Origin: Thermoprotei archaeon
GTDB lineage: Archaea > Thermoproteota > Methanomethylicia > Nezhaarchaeales > B40-G2
Assembly (NCBI GenBank): GCA_003649615.1
Contig: QMSI01000003.1
Span: 1-53,334, forward strand
Reading direction: 5' to 3'
Length of the DNA: 53,334 bases
A program made the translations under genes and the position numbers. The notes under the pieces are model-generated. The model had not been told where the DNA came from, did no database searches, and saw only the letters and a list, made by a program, of their open reading frames with translations. This document shows positions 1 through 6,860 of this stretch, one piece after another (the stretch's first letter is position 1; each line of letters starts with the position of its first letter).

Positions 1-228
1 TATGCTCCAGGCGTAAGCAACCCTGAGCCTGAAGGATTGACGTTAACCTCCCTCTTAGAAGTGTTAAACTTGGTTATAGATAGAAGGATTGTAGGGCTAG
101 ATGTTGTTGAAGTCTGCCCTCCCTTCGATAACGGCTTAGCTGCTATCCATGCCGCTAAACTACTCTTCGAAGAGATCGCGTACGTCAGTAGATCGCTTAG
201 AGCTTCTTTCAACCCTGAGCAGGATTAA
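1..228 (+). CDS. Agmatinase/arginase-family ureohydrolase, C-terminal part
   Basis: The reading frame is already open at base 1 and gives about 75 residues. The text YAPGVSNPEPEGLT followed by IVGLDVVEVCPPFD is the usual C-terminal block of Mn-dependent ureohydrolases (agmatinase, SpeB family), where the protein ends shortly after a helix beginning AAKLLFE. These enzymes hydrolyse agmatine to putrescine and urea, or the analogous arginine-type substrate. The metal-binding part lies outside the window, so the exact substrate cannot be judged. The only ATG/GTG/TTG-type codon near the left end (TTG at 37) is internal, not a start. Confidence 0.85.
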   Translation, partial: YAPGVSNPEPEGLTLTSLLEVLNLVIDRRIVGLDVVEVCPPFDNGLAAIHAAKLLFEEIAYVSRSLRASFNPEQD

Positions 229-235
229 GAAAACA

Positions 236-379
236 TTACTCAGCCTTTATCTTCTTCACTACGGGAGGCCTAATCTTATAGATGATCCTCGAGTCACAGT
301 AGGGACATCTAACCCAAGGCAGTCTCTGAAGCTCCTCTAACGTAAACGTTCTTCCACACCTTCCACACCTATACTGCAT
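236..379 (-). CDS. rpoP: RNA polymerase subunit Rpo12 (RpoP)
   Basis: A 47-residue protein, easily missed because it is short. It starts [17 protein letters not shown], has CxxC pairs at residues 5/8 and 25/28 (CPYC), and ends [11 protein letters not shown], the signature of archaeal Rpo12/eukaryotic Rpb12. This is a zinc-ribbon subunit of the RNA polymerase assembly platform that contacts Rpo3 and Rpo10. The ATG at 379 is preceded in frame by a stop 12 bases upstream, so the start is fixed. Its TATA box at 413-420 is back to back with that of the aIF1 gene. Confidence 0.93.
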   Translation of the reverse strand: MQYRCGRCGRTFTLEELQRLPWVRCPYCDSRIIYKIRPPVVKKIKAE

Positions 380-412
380 GGAGAACGCCTAAGCCCAATT
401 CCACTAGCTCGA

Positions 413-420
413 GTATAAAG
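413..420 (-). promoter_or_regulatory. TATA box for rpoP
   Basis: On the minus strand the sequence reads CTTTATAC. It lies 34 bases upstream of the rpoP ATG, the spacing expected for a transcript with a leader of about ten bases or less. No other A/T-rich box is closer. Confidence 0.55.
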
Positions 421-458
421 GTTTATCTTCTCAACCTGCCCTATGATGCTCCGCAAGC

Positions 459-467
459 AATAAATAG
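459..467 (+). promoter_or_regulatory. TATA box for the aIF1 gene
   Basis: AATAAATAG lies 30 bases upstream of the aIF1 ATG at 497. No good SD precedes that ATG, so the transcript is probably almost leaderless. It forms a divergent pair with the rpoP box. Confidence 0.5.
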
Positions 468-496
468 TAAACTAGCATTAGCAGTGCCAGAGACGA

Positions 497-805
497 ATGA
501 GTGAAACATGTCCAGTCTGTGGCTTACCGCGTGAAATTTGCGTATGCGAAGCGATAGCGAAGGAGCAGCAGATCATTAGGGTATACGTGGAGAGAAGAAA
601 ATGGAATAGGGACGTGACCGTAATTGAAGGTATCAGCGGCAAGGACCTCGACCTAAGGGAGATCGCGGGTAAACTTAAGACTGCTTGTGCCTGCGGCGGC
701 ACCGCTAAGAACGGTAGGATAGAGCTTCAAGGGGACCATCGAAATAAGGTAAAAGAGTTTCTAACGGAGCTAGGGTTCTCCCCAGACAACATCAGCGTGG
801 AGTAA
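497..805 (+). CDS. sui1: Translation initiation factor aIF1 (SUI1 family)
   Basis: A 102-residue SUI1-domain protein that helps the small ribosomal subunit select the correct start codon. The N-terminus carries a zinc knuckle (CPVCGLPREICVC) typical of archaeal aIF1. The core contains the family block KTACACGGTAKNGRIELQGD, followed by KVKEFLTELGF. Length and domain order match the usual 100-110 residues. It is divergent from rpoP, so a transcription and a translation factor share one promoter region. Confidence 0.93.
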   Translation: MSETCPVCGLPREICVCEAIAKEQQIIRVYVERRKWNRDVTVIEGISGKDLDLREIAGKLKTACACGGTAKNGRIELQGDHRNKVKEFLTELGFSPDNISVE

Positions 806-811
806 AAAACC

Positions 812-1369
812 TCACTCTATCTTTATTCTCTCTCCTTTTGGTTTTTCCTCAGCCTTGTTGAGAGTAACCTCTAGAACCCCGTTCTTATATGAGGCTTTAG
901 CGCTCTTAGGGTCCACCTTGACTGGAAGGGAGACTACTTTATGGTATTTACGCCTCTCCGACTCGGCTGAAATTACTAACTCGTCCTCGGTGGCTTCAAG
1001 CTTAATGTCCTCCTTACTGACCCCTGGCATCTCAGCTACTACATGTACTACCCTGTCGCCAGGGATAACATCCACGAGGGGTTCCCTTTCCTCAGAGGGC
1101 TTCATTAACCCCAGCCTTGAAGGCTTAACGTTGCCAAACTCTCTTATCACAGGCTTACCGTCGGGGCCTATGGTCATGGTGTAGCCGTAGACTATGGGAC
1201 CTAAAGTTCTCACCGTGCTTCCATCGGGAAGCTTATATTCACGGTATAGCTCCTTGGGTAAGACTTCAAAGAGGTCCCTGAAGGCTTCTTCCATCATTCT
1301 GCTCATCTCTTCAAAGAACGATAAACCCCACCGTCTCCTACGGAACCAATCATCCCAAAAACTCATCAA
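812..1369 (-). CDS. hsp20: Small heat shock protein, Hsp20/alpha-crystallin family
   Basis: A 185-residue ATP-independent holdase chaperone. Residues about 1-85 form an arginine-rich variable N-terminal arm. The alpha-crystallin domain follows, with the block VVAEMPGVSKEDIKLEATE and the conserved end ASYKNGVLEVTL. The C-terminal tail ends with ERIKIE, containing the I-x-I motif (IKI) used in oligomer assembly. The gene has its own promoter (TATA-like box at 1398-1406) and is convergent with the aIF1 gene. Confidence 0.93.
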   Translation of the reverse strand: MMSFWDDWFRRRRWGLSFFEEMSRMMEEAFRDLFEVLPKELYREYKLPDGSTVRTLGPIVYGYTMTIGPDGKPVIREFGNVKPSRLGLMKPSEEREPLVDVIPGDRVVHVVAEMPGVSKEDIKLEATEDELVISAESERRKYHKVVSLPVKVDPKSAKASYKNGVLEVTLNKAEEKPKGERIKIE

Positions 1370-1397
1370 ACCACCTGATAACTAAATAACTCTTTAT

Positions 1398-1406
1398 GTT
1401 TAAAAA
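1398..1406 (-). promoter_or_regulatory. TATA box for hsp20
   Basis: The minus strand reads TTTTTAAAC, 29 bases upstream of the hsp20 ATG. An SD-like AGGTGG directly precedes the ATG. I see no palindromic operator next to it. Confidence 0.45.
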
Positions 1407-1496
1407 CATACCGGCGATGGTTTCGCCTCTCGCTGGGAGACATTAAAGCTTTTAAGCATATGTGGACTAGGTGAGGTGGAGTCCATGTAGGCTGGC

Positions 1497-2585
1497 TTGG
1501 AGGCGTGGTCCTTGTCAGCTCAACCCAAGAAGAAGATCTTTGGGTCCTTAATCACTGAAGTGGTTAAACCAGGACTATGTACAGCGTGCGGAGGATGTGT
1601 AGCTGCTTGTCCTGTAAACGCCCTCATCATGGACGGTGAGCAGCCTAAGATCGTAGGACAGTGTGTAACCTGTGAAGTATGTTACCATAGCTGCCCACAG
1701 ACCGAAGTACCCTACTCTGATATTGAGAAGACGGTGTTCGGTAGGGAGAAGACGGTTGAAGATGCTTTCGGCGTATACCGTGAAGTATACTCGGTTAAGA
1801 CTAAGCTGGAGGAAGTAGGTAAGGTGGCGCAGGATGGAGGAGCCGTAACCACCATGCTAGTGTATGCCCTTAACAACGGCATGGTTGATTGCGCCGTAGT
1901 GGCAGGTGTTAAAGACGAGCCTTGGAGAGCATGGCCTAAGGTAGCCTTAACTGCTGAGGAGGCTGTAAAGGGAGCTGGAACCAAGTATACACCCAGCCCC
2001 AACTTGATAGGCCTAAGCGAAGCTGTCAACAACTATATGAAGCGTCGAATAGCCTTCGTAGGCACCCCCTGCCAAGTCAGGGCGATCAGGCAAATGCAGT
2101 TTAACGCTAAAGGCTGCCTAAAGCTAGGGGAACGCGTAGCAGTCGTGATAGGGCTTTTCTGCATGGAAAGCTTTAACTACAGGAAGCTAATGGACGAGTT
2201 TTTGAAGTCTAAGGGATATGAGCCCAAGGATATAGATAAGTTCGCTATAAGCAAGGGCAAGTTCATCGCATACTCGGGAGGCAATGAAGTCATAAACGTG
2301 CCACTCGCCGAGGTGAAGGACTATGTTAGGAGTAGCTGTCACCACTGCCAAGACTTCACTGCTGAGTTAGCTGACATCTCCGTAGGGTCTGTAGGCAGCC
2401 CAGACGGCTGGAGCACGGTTATCATCAGAAGCAGCGTAGGGGAAGAGCTATTCAGGGGAGCTGTTGAGGCAGGTTTACTTGAGGCTAAACCGATAAGTGA
2501 AGTTAAACCTGGGCTAGACCTAGTCATAAAGCTATCCAAGAGAAAGAAGGAGCAAGCCGCTAAGAGCGAGGAAAAAACTGCTTAG
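1497..2585 (+). CDS. FrhB/FpoF-like iron-sulfur flavoprotein (coenzyme F420 hydrogenase/dehydrogenase beta family)
   Basis: A 362-residue protein. Residues about 24-75 form a ferredoxin-like module with CTACGGCVAACP and CVTCEVCYHSCP. The FrhB N and C domains follow, including GTPCQVRAIRQMQ and the block around CHHCQDFTAELADIS. The family moves electrons between FAD/Fe-S clusters and F420 or a partner enzyme. The gene stands alone, with no hydrogenase, formate dehydrogenase or Fpo subunits beside it, so partner and substrate are unknown. The TTG start at 1497 is supported by GAGGTGG about 17 bases upstream; a TTG at 1512 is an alternative. Confidence 0.85.
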   Translation: MEAWSLSAQPKKKIFGSLITEVVKPGLCTACGGCVAACPVNALIMDGEQPKIVGQCVTCEVCYHSCPQTEVPYSDIEKTVFGREKTVEDAFGVYREVYSVKTKLEEVGKVAQDGGAVTTMLVYALNNGMVDCAVVAGVKDEPWRAWPKVALTAEEAVKGAGTKYTPSPNLIGLSEAVNNYMKRRIAFVGTPCQVRAIRQMQFNAKGCLKLGERVAVVIGLFCMESFNYRKLMDEFLKSKGYEPKDIDKFAISKGKFIAYSGGNEVINVPLAEVKDYVRSSCHHCQDFTAELADISVGSVGSPDGWSTVIIRSSVGEELFRGAVEAGLLEAKPISEVKPGLDLVIKLSKRKKEQAAKSEEKTA

Positions 2586-2645
2586 ATCTTTCTTTAAACA
2601 TTTTAAACATAAATTCTATCTTGACCCTACACATCGGTGCTTGAT

Positions 2646-2663
2646 CCTAGAGCTAGGCTTTTT
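2646..2663 (+). terminator. Possible short hairpin plus T-tract between convergent genes
   Basis: CCTAGAGCTAGG is followed by CTTTTT, in the spacer between the convergent FrhB-like gene and nadM. The stem is only 4 bp with a 4-base loop, so the T-tract may matter more than the hairpin. Confidence 0.3.
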
Positions 2664-2680
2664 CTCGATAAAACCTTTAG

Positions 2681-3202
2681 TCAAGGTACTTTATCGCTCC
2701 TTAAGAGGTCTTTTATCCTCTCGACCCCACCTATCTCTTTGATAAAGGAGGCTGCAGGGCTAGGAACATAGCTTTCCCAATCGCCACCCTCCGCCATCAG
2801 CCTCCTTATCCTAGTAGCGTCGTAAAACTCACGGTTAAAGCGAGGAATCCCCTCCACCTTGAAACCTGCCTCTAAAAACAACCTCCTAGTTAAGGGTTCA
2901 TTGGTGTATACGACGTCAAACCTCGGACAGAACTGGCGTACCACGCTCACCCAGAGAGAATGTTGTCCTATATCGGGAATAGGTATTATGAGGCACCTGT
3001 CTGTTAATCCTTCGCTCATTAATACCCTCCTTATCATCTCTATACGCTCTCCAGCTGTGAACAGGTTGTCTAGTTGATGACTATATTGGGCTGATCCCAC
3101 CCCTATAATGACCTCGTCACATCTTTCCAAGATCCACTTTAAGGTCTCGAGGTGTCCTTTATGGAAGGGCTGGAAACGCCCTACATAAAGGGCCCTAGTC
3201 AA
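2681..3202 (-). CDS. nadM: Nicotinamide-nucleotide adenylyltransferase, archaeal NadM
   Basis: A 173-residue nucleotidyltransferase that joins NMN and ATP into NAD+, the last step of NAD synthesis and salvage. The N-terminal GRFQPFHKGH (residues 8-17) is the T/HxGH phosphate-binding motif in its archaeal NadM form. The sequence GVGSAQYSHQLDNLFTAGER matches the family almost without change. The length is normal. The TTG start at 3202 has the SD-like GGGAGG and AAGGAG just upstream. Confidence 0.95.
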   Translation of the reverse strand: MTRALYVGRFQPFHKGHLETLKWILERCDEVIIGVGSAQYSHQLDNLFTAGERIEMIRRVLMSEGLTDRCLIIPIPDIGQHSLWVSVVRQFCPRFDVVYTNEPLTRRLFLEAGFKVEGIPRFNREFYDATRIRRLMAEGGDWESYVPSPAASFIKEIGGVERIKDLLRSDKVP

Positions 3203-3279
3203 CTCCTTGAGCCTCCCGCTTTAAGCACGGTTAAGCTTTACAACCAACCTGCTTTAAAGCTTGTCAGGCAACGTATAGC

Positions 3280-3996
3280 GTGATAGCCGTGGACAGGGCG
3301 GCCAAGGTATTAAAGGATGTTATGGAGATATATGAAGAGATCGCCGAAGACTACGTGGCTAAGCGTAGGAAACCATGGAGCCCACTACTCTCACGCCTAG
3401 ACACTCTTCCGACCCCCTCTCTCATACTCGATGCAGGGTCTGGTGGAGGCAGGCATGCCCTACCCTTAGCAAATAGAGGTATGGAGGTGGTTTGCCTCGA
3501 TTTCTCAAAAGCCCTACTTAATACTGCTAAACAGCTGGTTAAACGAGCCACAGTACATTTAGTTAGAGGGGATCTACGTTGTTTACCCTTTAAGCACAAT
3601 AGCTTCAACGCTGTAGTCAACATAGCTGCACTCCACCATTTACCTACCTCAAGGCTTAGGCTAGAGGCTCTGCAAGAAGCCTTGAGAACCTTAAGGAAAG
3701 AGGGGCTCCTACTTGTCAGCGTGTGGAGTAGAAGACAGCTTCGCTTCTTCTGGCCATTGATTAAAGGCTTCTTCGCTAAGCTCAGAGGAAGACTATTCGA
3801 GTATGGGGACGTCGAGGTGCCTTGGAGGTATCGAGGTGAAGTGTATTTAAGGTTCTACCACCTCTTTACATGCTCAGAGCTGAGAAAGCTTATTGAGCAG
3901 GCAGGGTTTAAGATGGTGGAGGTCTATGGCTTCTCACTTAAGAGCAAATTGTTGCCGCAAAACTATGTAGCAATAGCTGTTAAGCCAGCGGGATGA
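3280..3996 (+). CDS. Trm9/ABH8-like tRNA wobble-uridine methyltransferase
   Basis: A 238-residue class I SAM-dependent methyltransferase. The N-terminal IYEEIAEDYVAKRRKPW matches the Trm9/ALKBH8 opening block, followed by motif I LDAGSGGGR (residues 50-58). The later IAALHHLPTSRLRLEALQEA resembles the Trm9 catalytic region. Trm9 methylates 5-carboxymethyl-uridine at tRNA position 34, downstream of Elp3. The next gene is Elp3 and the two overlap by 4 bases (ATGA), so they are co-translated and probably in one pathway. No Trm112 partner is visible here. A generic methyltransferase remains possible. Confidence 0.72.
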   Translation: MIAVDRAAKVLKDVMEIYEEIAEDYVAKRRKPWSPLLSRLDTLPTPSLILDAGSGGGRHALPLANRGMEVVCLDFSKALLNTAKQLVKRATVHLVRGDLRCLPFKHNSFNAVVNIAALHHLPTSRLRLEALQEALRTLRKEGLLLVSVWSRRQLRFFWPLIKGFFAKLRGRLFEYGDVEVPWRYRGEVYLRFYHLFTCSELRKLIEQAGFKMVEVYGFSLKSKLLPQNYVAIAVKPAG

Positions 3997-5429
3997 ATAT
4001 GAGAAGCGAGCTGAAGAAGCCCATCAGAGCCTATTCAGGTGTGACCGTAGTAGCGGTAATGACTAAGCCCTGGCCTTGCCCTCACGGTAAATGTCTTTAC
4101 TGCTTCGGTGGACCACCCCATACACCTCAGAGTTATTATGGTGAGGAGCCCGCACTGATGAGAGCGGTTAGGGTAGGCTACGACCCCTATCTGCAGATAT
4201 CCTCTAGGTTAAGGCAATATGAGCATTTAGGGCATAACCCCAGCAAAGTAGAGCTCATAGTCATGGGGGGCACGTTCCCATCCATGCCCATAGACTACCA
4301 GGAATGGTTCATAACCATGTGTCTAGAAGCCTTAAACTGCTACCCACAACCACCCCCTAGCCAGCCTCCCAGCCTCGAAGAAGCCCAGTTAAATAATGAA
4401 GAGGCTGCGATAAGGTGTGTAGGTTTAACCATCGAGACTAGGCCTGACTGGGCTAAGGAAAAACATATAGACTTCATGTTAAGGCTCGGAGCCACTAAAG
4501 TCGAGGTAGGCGTTCAGACCGTCTACGACGAAATATTAAGAAGCGTTAAGAGGGGACACACCGTCGAGGACGTGGTGGAGGCAACACGTAGGCTTAAGGA
4601 CGCTGGGTTGAAGGTAACCTACCACCTAATGCCGGGGCTACCGGGCTCGACGATGGAAATGGACTTAGAGGCCTTCAAGACGGTCTTTAAAGATCATAGA
4701 TTTAGGCCAGATGCCCTGAAGATCTATCCTACGCTAGTTATACCTGGCTCAGAACTCTATGAGATGTGGAGAAAAGGAGAGTACAAACCTATGGAGGTGG
4801 AAGAGGCTATAGAGCTTCTCTGCAAGGTCAAATCCATGGTTCCAAGGTGGGTTAGAATCATGCGTGTACAGAGGGACGTGCCAGCCCCTCTGATAGCCGC
4901 TGGGGTTAGGAAGAGTAATCTACGGGAGCTCGTGGCTAGAAGGATGGAGGCTTTAGGGCTTAAATGCCAGTGTATTAGGTGTAGGGAAGTCGGAGTAGCT
5001 AAGGTAAAGTACGGTTTAGATGCTGACCCCGACCGGGTTAAGCTGCTGAGAGAGAGGTATGAAGCTAGTGAAGGGGTAGAGGAGTTCCTTTCCTTCGAAG
5101 AAGTAGATAGAGGGTTGCTCATAGGCTTCCTTAGGTTAAGGATGCCCTCTCCCAAAGCTCATCGACCTGAAGTGGATGAGAGGACCATGCTCGTCAGGGA
5201 GCTGAGGGTCTATGGGCTACAAGTGCCTATCGGCGAGAAGATGAAAGATGCCTGGCAACATAGAGGTTATGGGACGGCTCTCCTACGTGAAGCTGAACGT
5301 ATAGCGCGGGAGGAATACGATGCTAAGAGGCTACTCATCACCTCAGCTGTAGGAGTAAGACCATACTATAGGAGGCTAGGTTACCGTAGACCTTTAGAAA
5401 GCCCATACATGGTAAAGGAGCTCCATTGA
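3993..5429 (+). CDS. elp3: Elp3, tRNA uridine-34 carboxymethyl-forming radical SAM/acetyltransferase
   Basis: A 478-residue protein that makes 5-carboxymethyl-uridine at the wobble position from acetyl-CoA and SAM. The radical SAM domain has Cx4Cx2C (C29, C34, C37 in CPHGKCLYC), then MGGTFPSMP and a long barrel. The C-terminal GNAT domain (about residues 385-478) includes HRGYGTALLREAE. Archaeal Elp3 usually has about 520-550 residues with a helical tRNA-binding N-terminus. Here the protein begins right before VTVVAVMTKP, and the 4-base overlap with the upstream gene leaves no room for that extension. Confidence 0.95.
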   Translation: MNMRSELKKPIRAYSGVTVVAVMTKPWPCPHGKCLYCFGGPPHTPQSYYGEEPALMRAVRVGYDPYLQISSRLRQYEHLGHNPSKVELIVMGGTFPSMPIDYQEWFITMCLEALNCYPQPPPSQPPSLEEAQLNNEEAAIRCVGLTIETRPDWAKEKHIDFMLRLGATKVEVGVQTVYDEILRSVKRGHTVEDVVEATRRLKDAGLKVTYHLMPGLPGSTMEMDLEAFKTVFKDHRFRPDALKIYPTLVIPGSELYEMWRKGEYKPMEVEEAIELLCKVKSMVPRWVRIMRVQRDVPAPLIAAGVRKSNLRELVARRMEALGLKCQCIRCREVGVAKVKYGLDADPDRVKLLRERYEASEGVEEFLSFEEVDRGLLIGFLRLRMPSPKAHRPEVDERTMLVRELRVYGLQVPIGEKMKDAWQHRGYGTALLREAERIAREEYDAKRLLITSAVGVRPYYRRLGYRRPLESPYMVKELH

Positions 5430-5439
5430 GGCGGAGTGC

Positions 5440-6258
5440 TTGGTCCTCACATTCATAGGGATGGGACTCCACGACCCCTTAGACCTCTCGGTCAAGGGCG
5501 TCGAGACAGCTAAGCGATGCGACAAAGTCTACGTAGAGCACTACACCAGCTTAATGCCGGGTTTCACCATTAAAGACTTAGAGAAGCTATTAAAACGGAA
5601 AGTAGAGGTCTTAACGAGAGAGGACCTCGAAGGAGAGAAAGGAAAGAAGCTTGTGGAGGAAGCTAAGGTAAAGGACGTAGCTCTACTTACCCCAGGAGAC
5701 CCTTTCATAGCCACTACTCACGTAACTCTCCGTCTAGCAGCTAAGAAAGCTGGTGTAGAGGCAAGAGTTATTCATTCCTCCTCCATAGCTACTGCCGCTC
5801 CTGGTCTAGTAGGGCTATCTTTCTATAAGTTTGGTAAGACAGCTACCGTAGTCTACCCTGAGCCAGGTTACTACCCCGAAACCCCCTACGACGTGTTGAA
5901 GGAGAACTTGAGGAGAGGGCTCCACACCTTACTAGTGTTGGATTTGAAAGTGGAAAGAGGGTTGTACATGTCGATTCCTGAAGCCCTACAGATACTCCTC
6001 TCCATAGAGGAGAGGAGGCTTGAAAAAGTACTGGATCTAAACACTTTAGTGGTGGGCATAGCTAGGGCAGGGTCCCTTAGCCCCACGGTTAAAGCCGAAA
6101 GCATAGAAAGGTTGATGAAGATAAGCTTTGGACCTCCTCCACACTCCTTAATATTTCCAGGGAGGCTTCACTTCATAGAAGAGGAGGCATTGATAGAGCT
6201 CTGTGAAGCCCCTAGAGACGTCATTGAAAAGCATAAAGCCAAGTTTACAGCTCCTTAG
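5440..6258 (+). CDS. dphB: Diphthine synthase
   Basis: A 272-residue SAM-dependent methyltransferase of the CbiF/DphB fold. It adds the methyl groups that make diphthine on the target histidine of aEF2. The opening VLTFIGMGLHDPLDLSVKG and the block LLTPGDPFIATTHVTLRLAA are family hallmarks. Length is usual. It starts at a TTG 10 bases after elp3 ends, so the operon combines tRNA wobble modification and elongation-factor modification, both serving decoding fidelity. The 3' end overlaps the convergent aldolase gene by 14 bases. Confidence 0.96.
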   Translation: MVLTFIGMGLHDPLDLSVKGVETAKRCDKVYVEHYTSLMPGFTIKDLEKLLKRKVEVLTREDLEGEKGKKLVEEAKVKDVALLTPGDPFIATTHVTLRLAAKKAGVEARVIHSSSIATAAPGLVGLSFYKFGKTATVVYPEPGYYPETPYDVLKENLRRGLHTLLVLDLKVERGLYMSIPEALQILLSIEERRLEKVLDLNTLVVGIARAGSLSPTVKAESIERLMKISFGPPPHSLIFPGRLHFIEEEALIELCEAPRDVIEKHKAKFTAP

Positions 6259-6838
6259 CCTCCTTAAATCGTAAACCTAAACCTCTCAAAGCCTCAACCA
6301 GATACTTGAGCTGCGATGAACGCTCCACCAAACAGGCATAGCGATAAGCAGCGTCTAGCATTTTAGCAGCTGCAAAGACACCGTGTCCTCGCACTATCAC
6401 GGCGTGGGAATCCTTTAATGCCTCCGCAACCCTCTCCGCCATCTTAACTGAGCCTGCCTCCCCTTCAACCACCGGTACCTTTCTCAGTACGTAGCTCGCT
6501 TCAGCATCGAGAGGTTCCAGTTCGTCTAGGAAGAAGGAAATGGCCACAGCATATGGACTATGGGTGTGAACAATGGCTAAGTGTTGGGCTCCATTTAGGT
6601 AAACAGCACGGTGAAGCAGGACCTCACTACTAGCTATGGAGTCAAAGCTTGACTCCCCTTCTATGGGAATAGCTATTATGTCCTCTAACCTAAGGTCTTC
6701 AAGCCTAGCTCCATGCCTAGTAATGTACATGGTGTTACCCGACCTCAAACTTAAGTTGCCTCCATGGCCAACCACATAACCATGTAAGGACAGCAGCCTT
6801 CCATACTTCCTGAACATTTCATATACTACGTTCTTCAA
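6245..6838 (-). CDS. Class II aldolase/adducin family protein (fuculose-phosphate aldolase-like)
   Basis: A 197-residue zinc-dependent aldolase-type protein. Metal-binding histidines are in IVHTHSPYA and VIVRGHGVF, and the N-terminal GHGGNLSLR is the family phosphate/substrate loop. Length fits L-fuculose-1-phosphate aldolase, which yields dihydroxyacetone phosphate and lactaldehyde. Related family members act as dehydratases or epimerases, so the substrate is not fixed. It lies 22 bases downstream of the aldehyde:ferredoxin oxidoreductase on the same strand, which fits an aldehyde product being oxidised by its neighbour. Confidence 0.82.
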   Translation of the reverse strand: MKNVVYEMFRKYGRLLSLHGYVVGHGGNLSLRSGNTMYITRHGARLEDLRLEDIIAIPIEGESSFDSIASSEVLLHRAVYLNGAQHLAIVHTHSPYAVAISFFLDELEPLDAEASYVLRKVPVVEGEAGSVKMAERVAEALKDSHAVIVRGHGVFAAAKMLDAAYRYACLVERSSQLKYLVEALRGLGLRFKEAKEL

Positions 6839-6860
6839 CTACCTTCACCTCTCATAAGAC

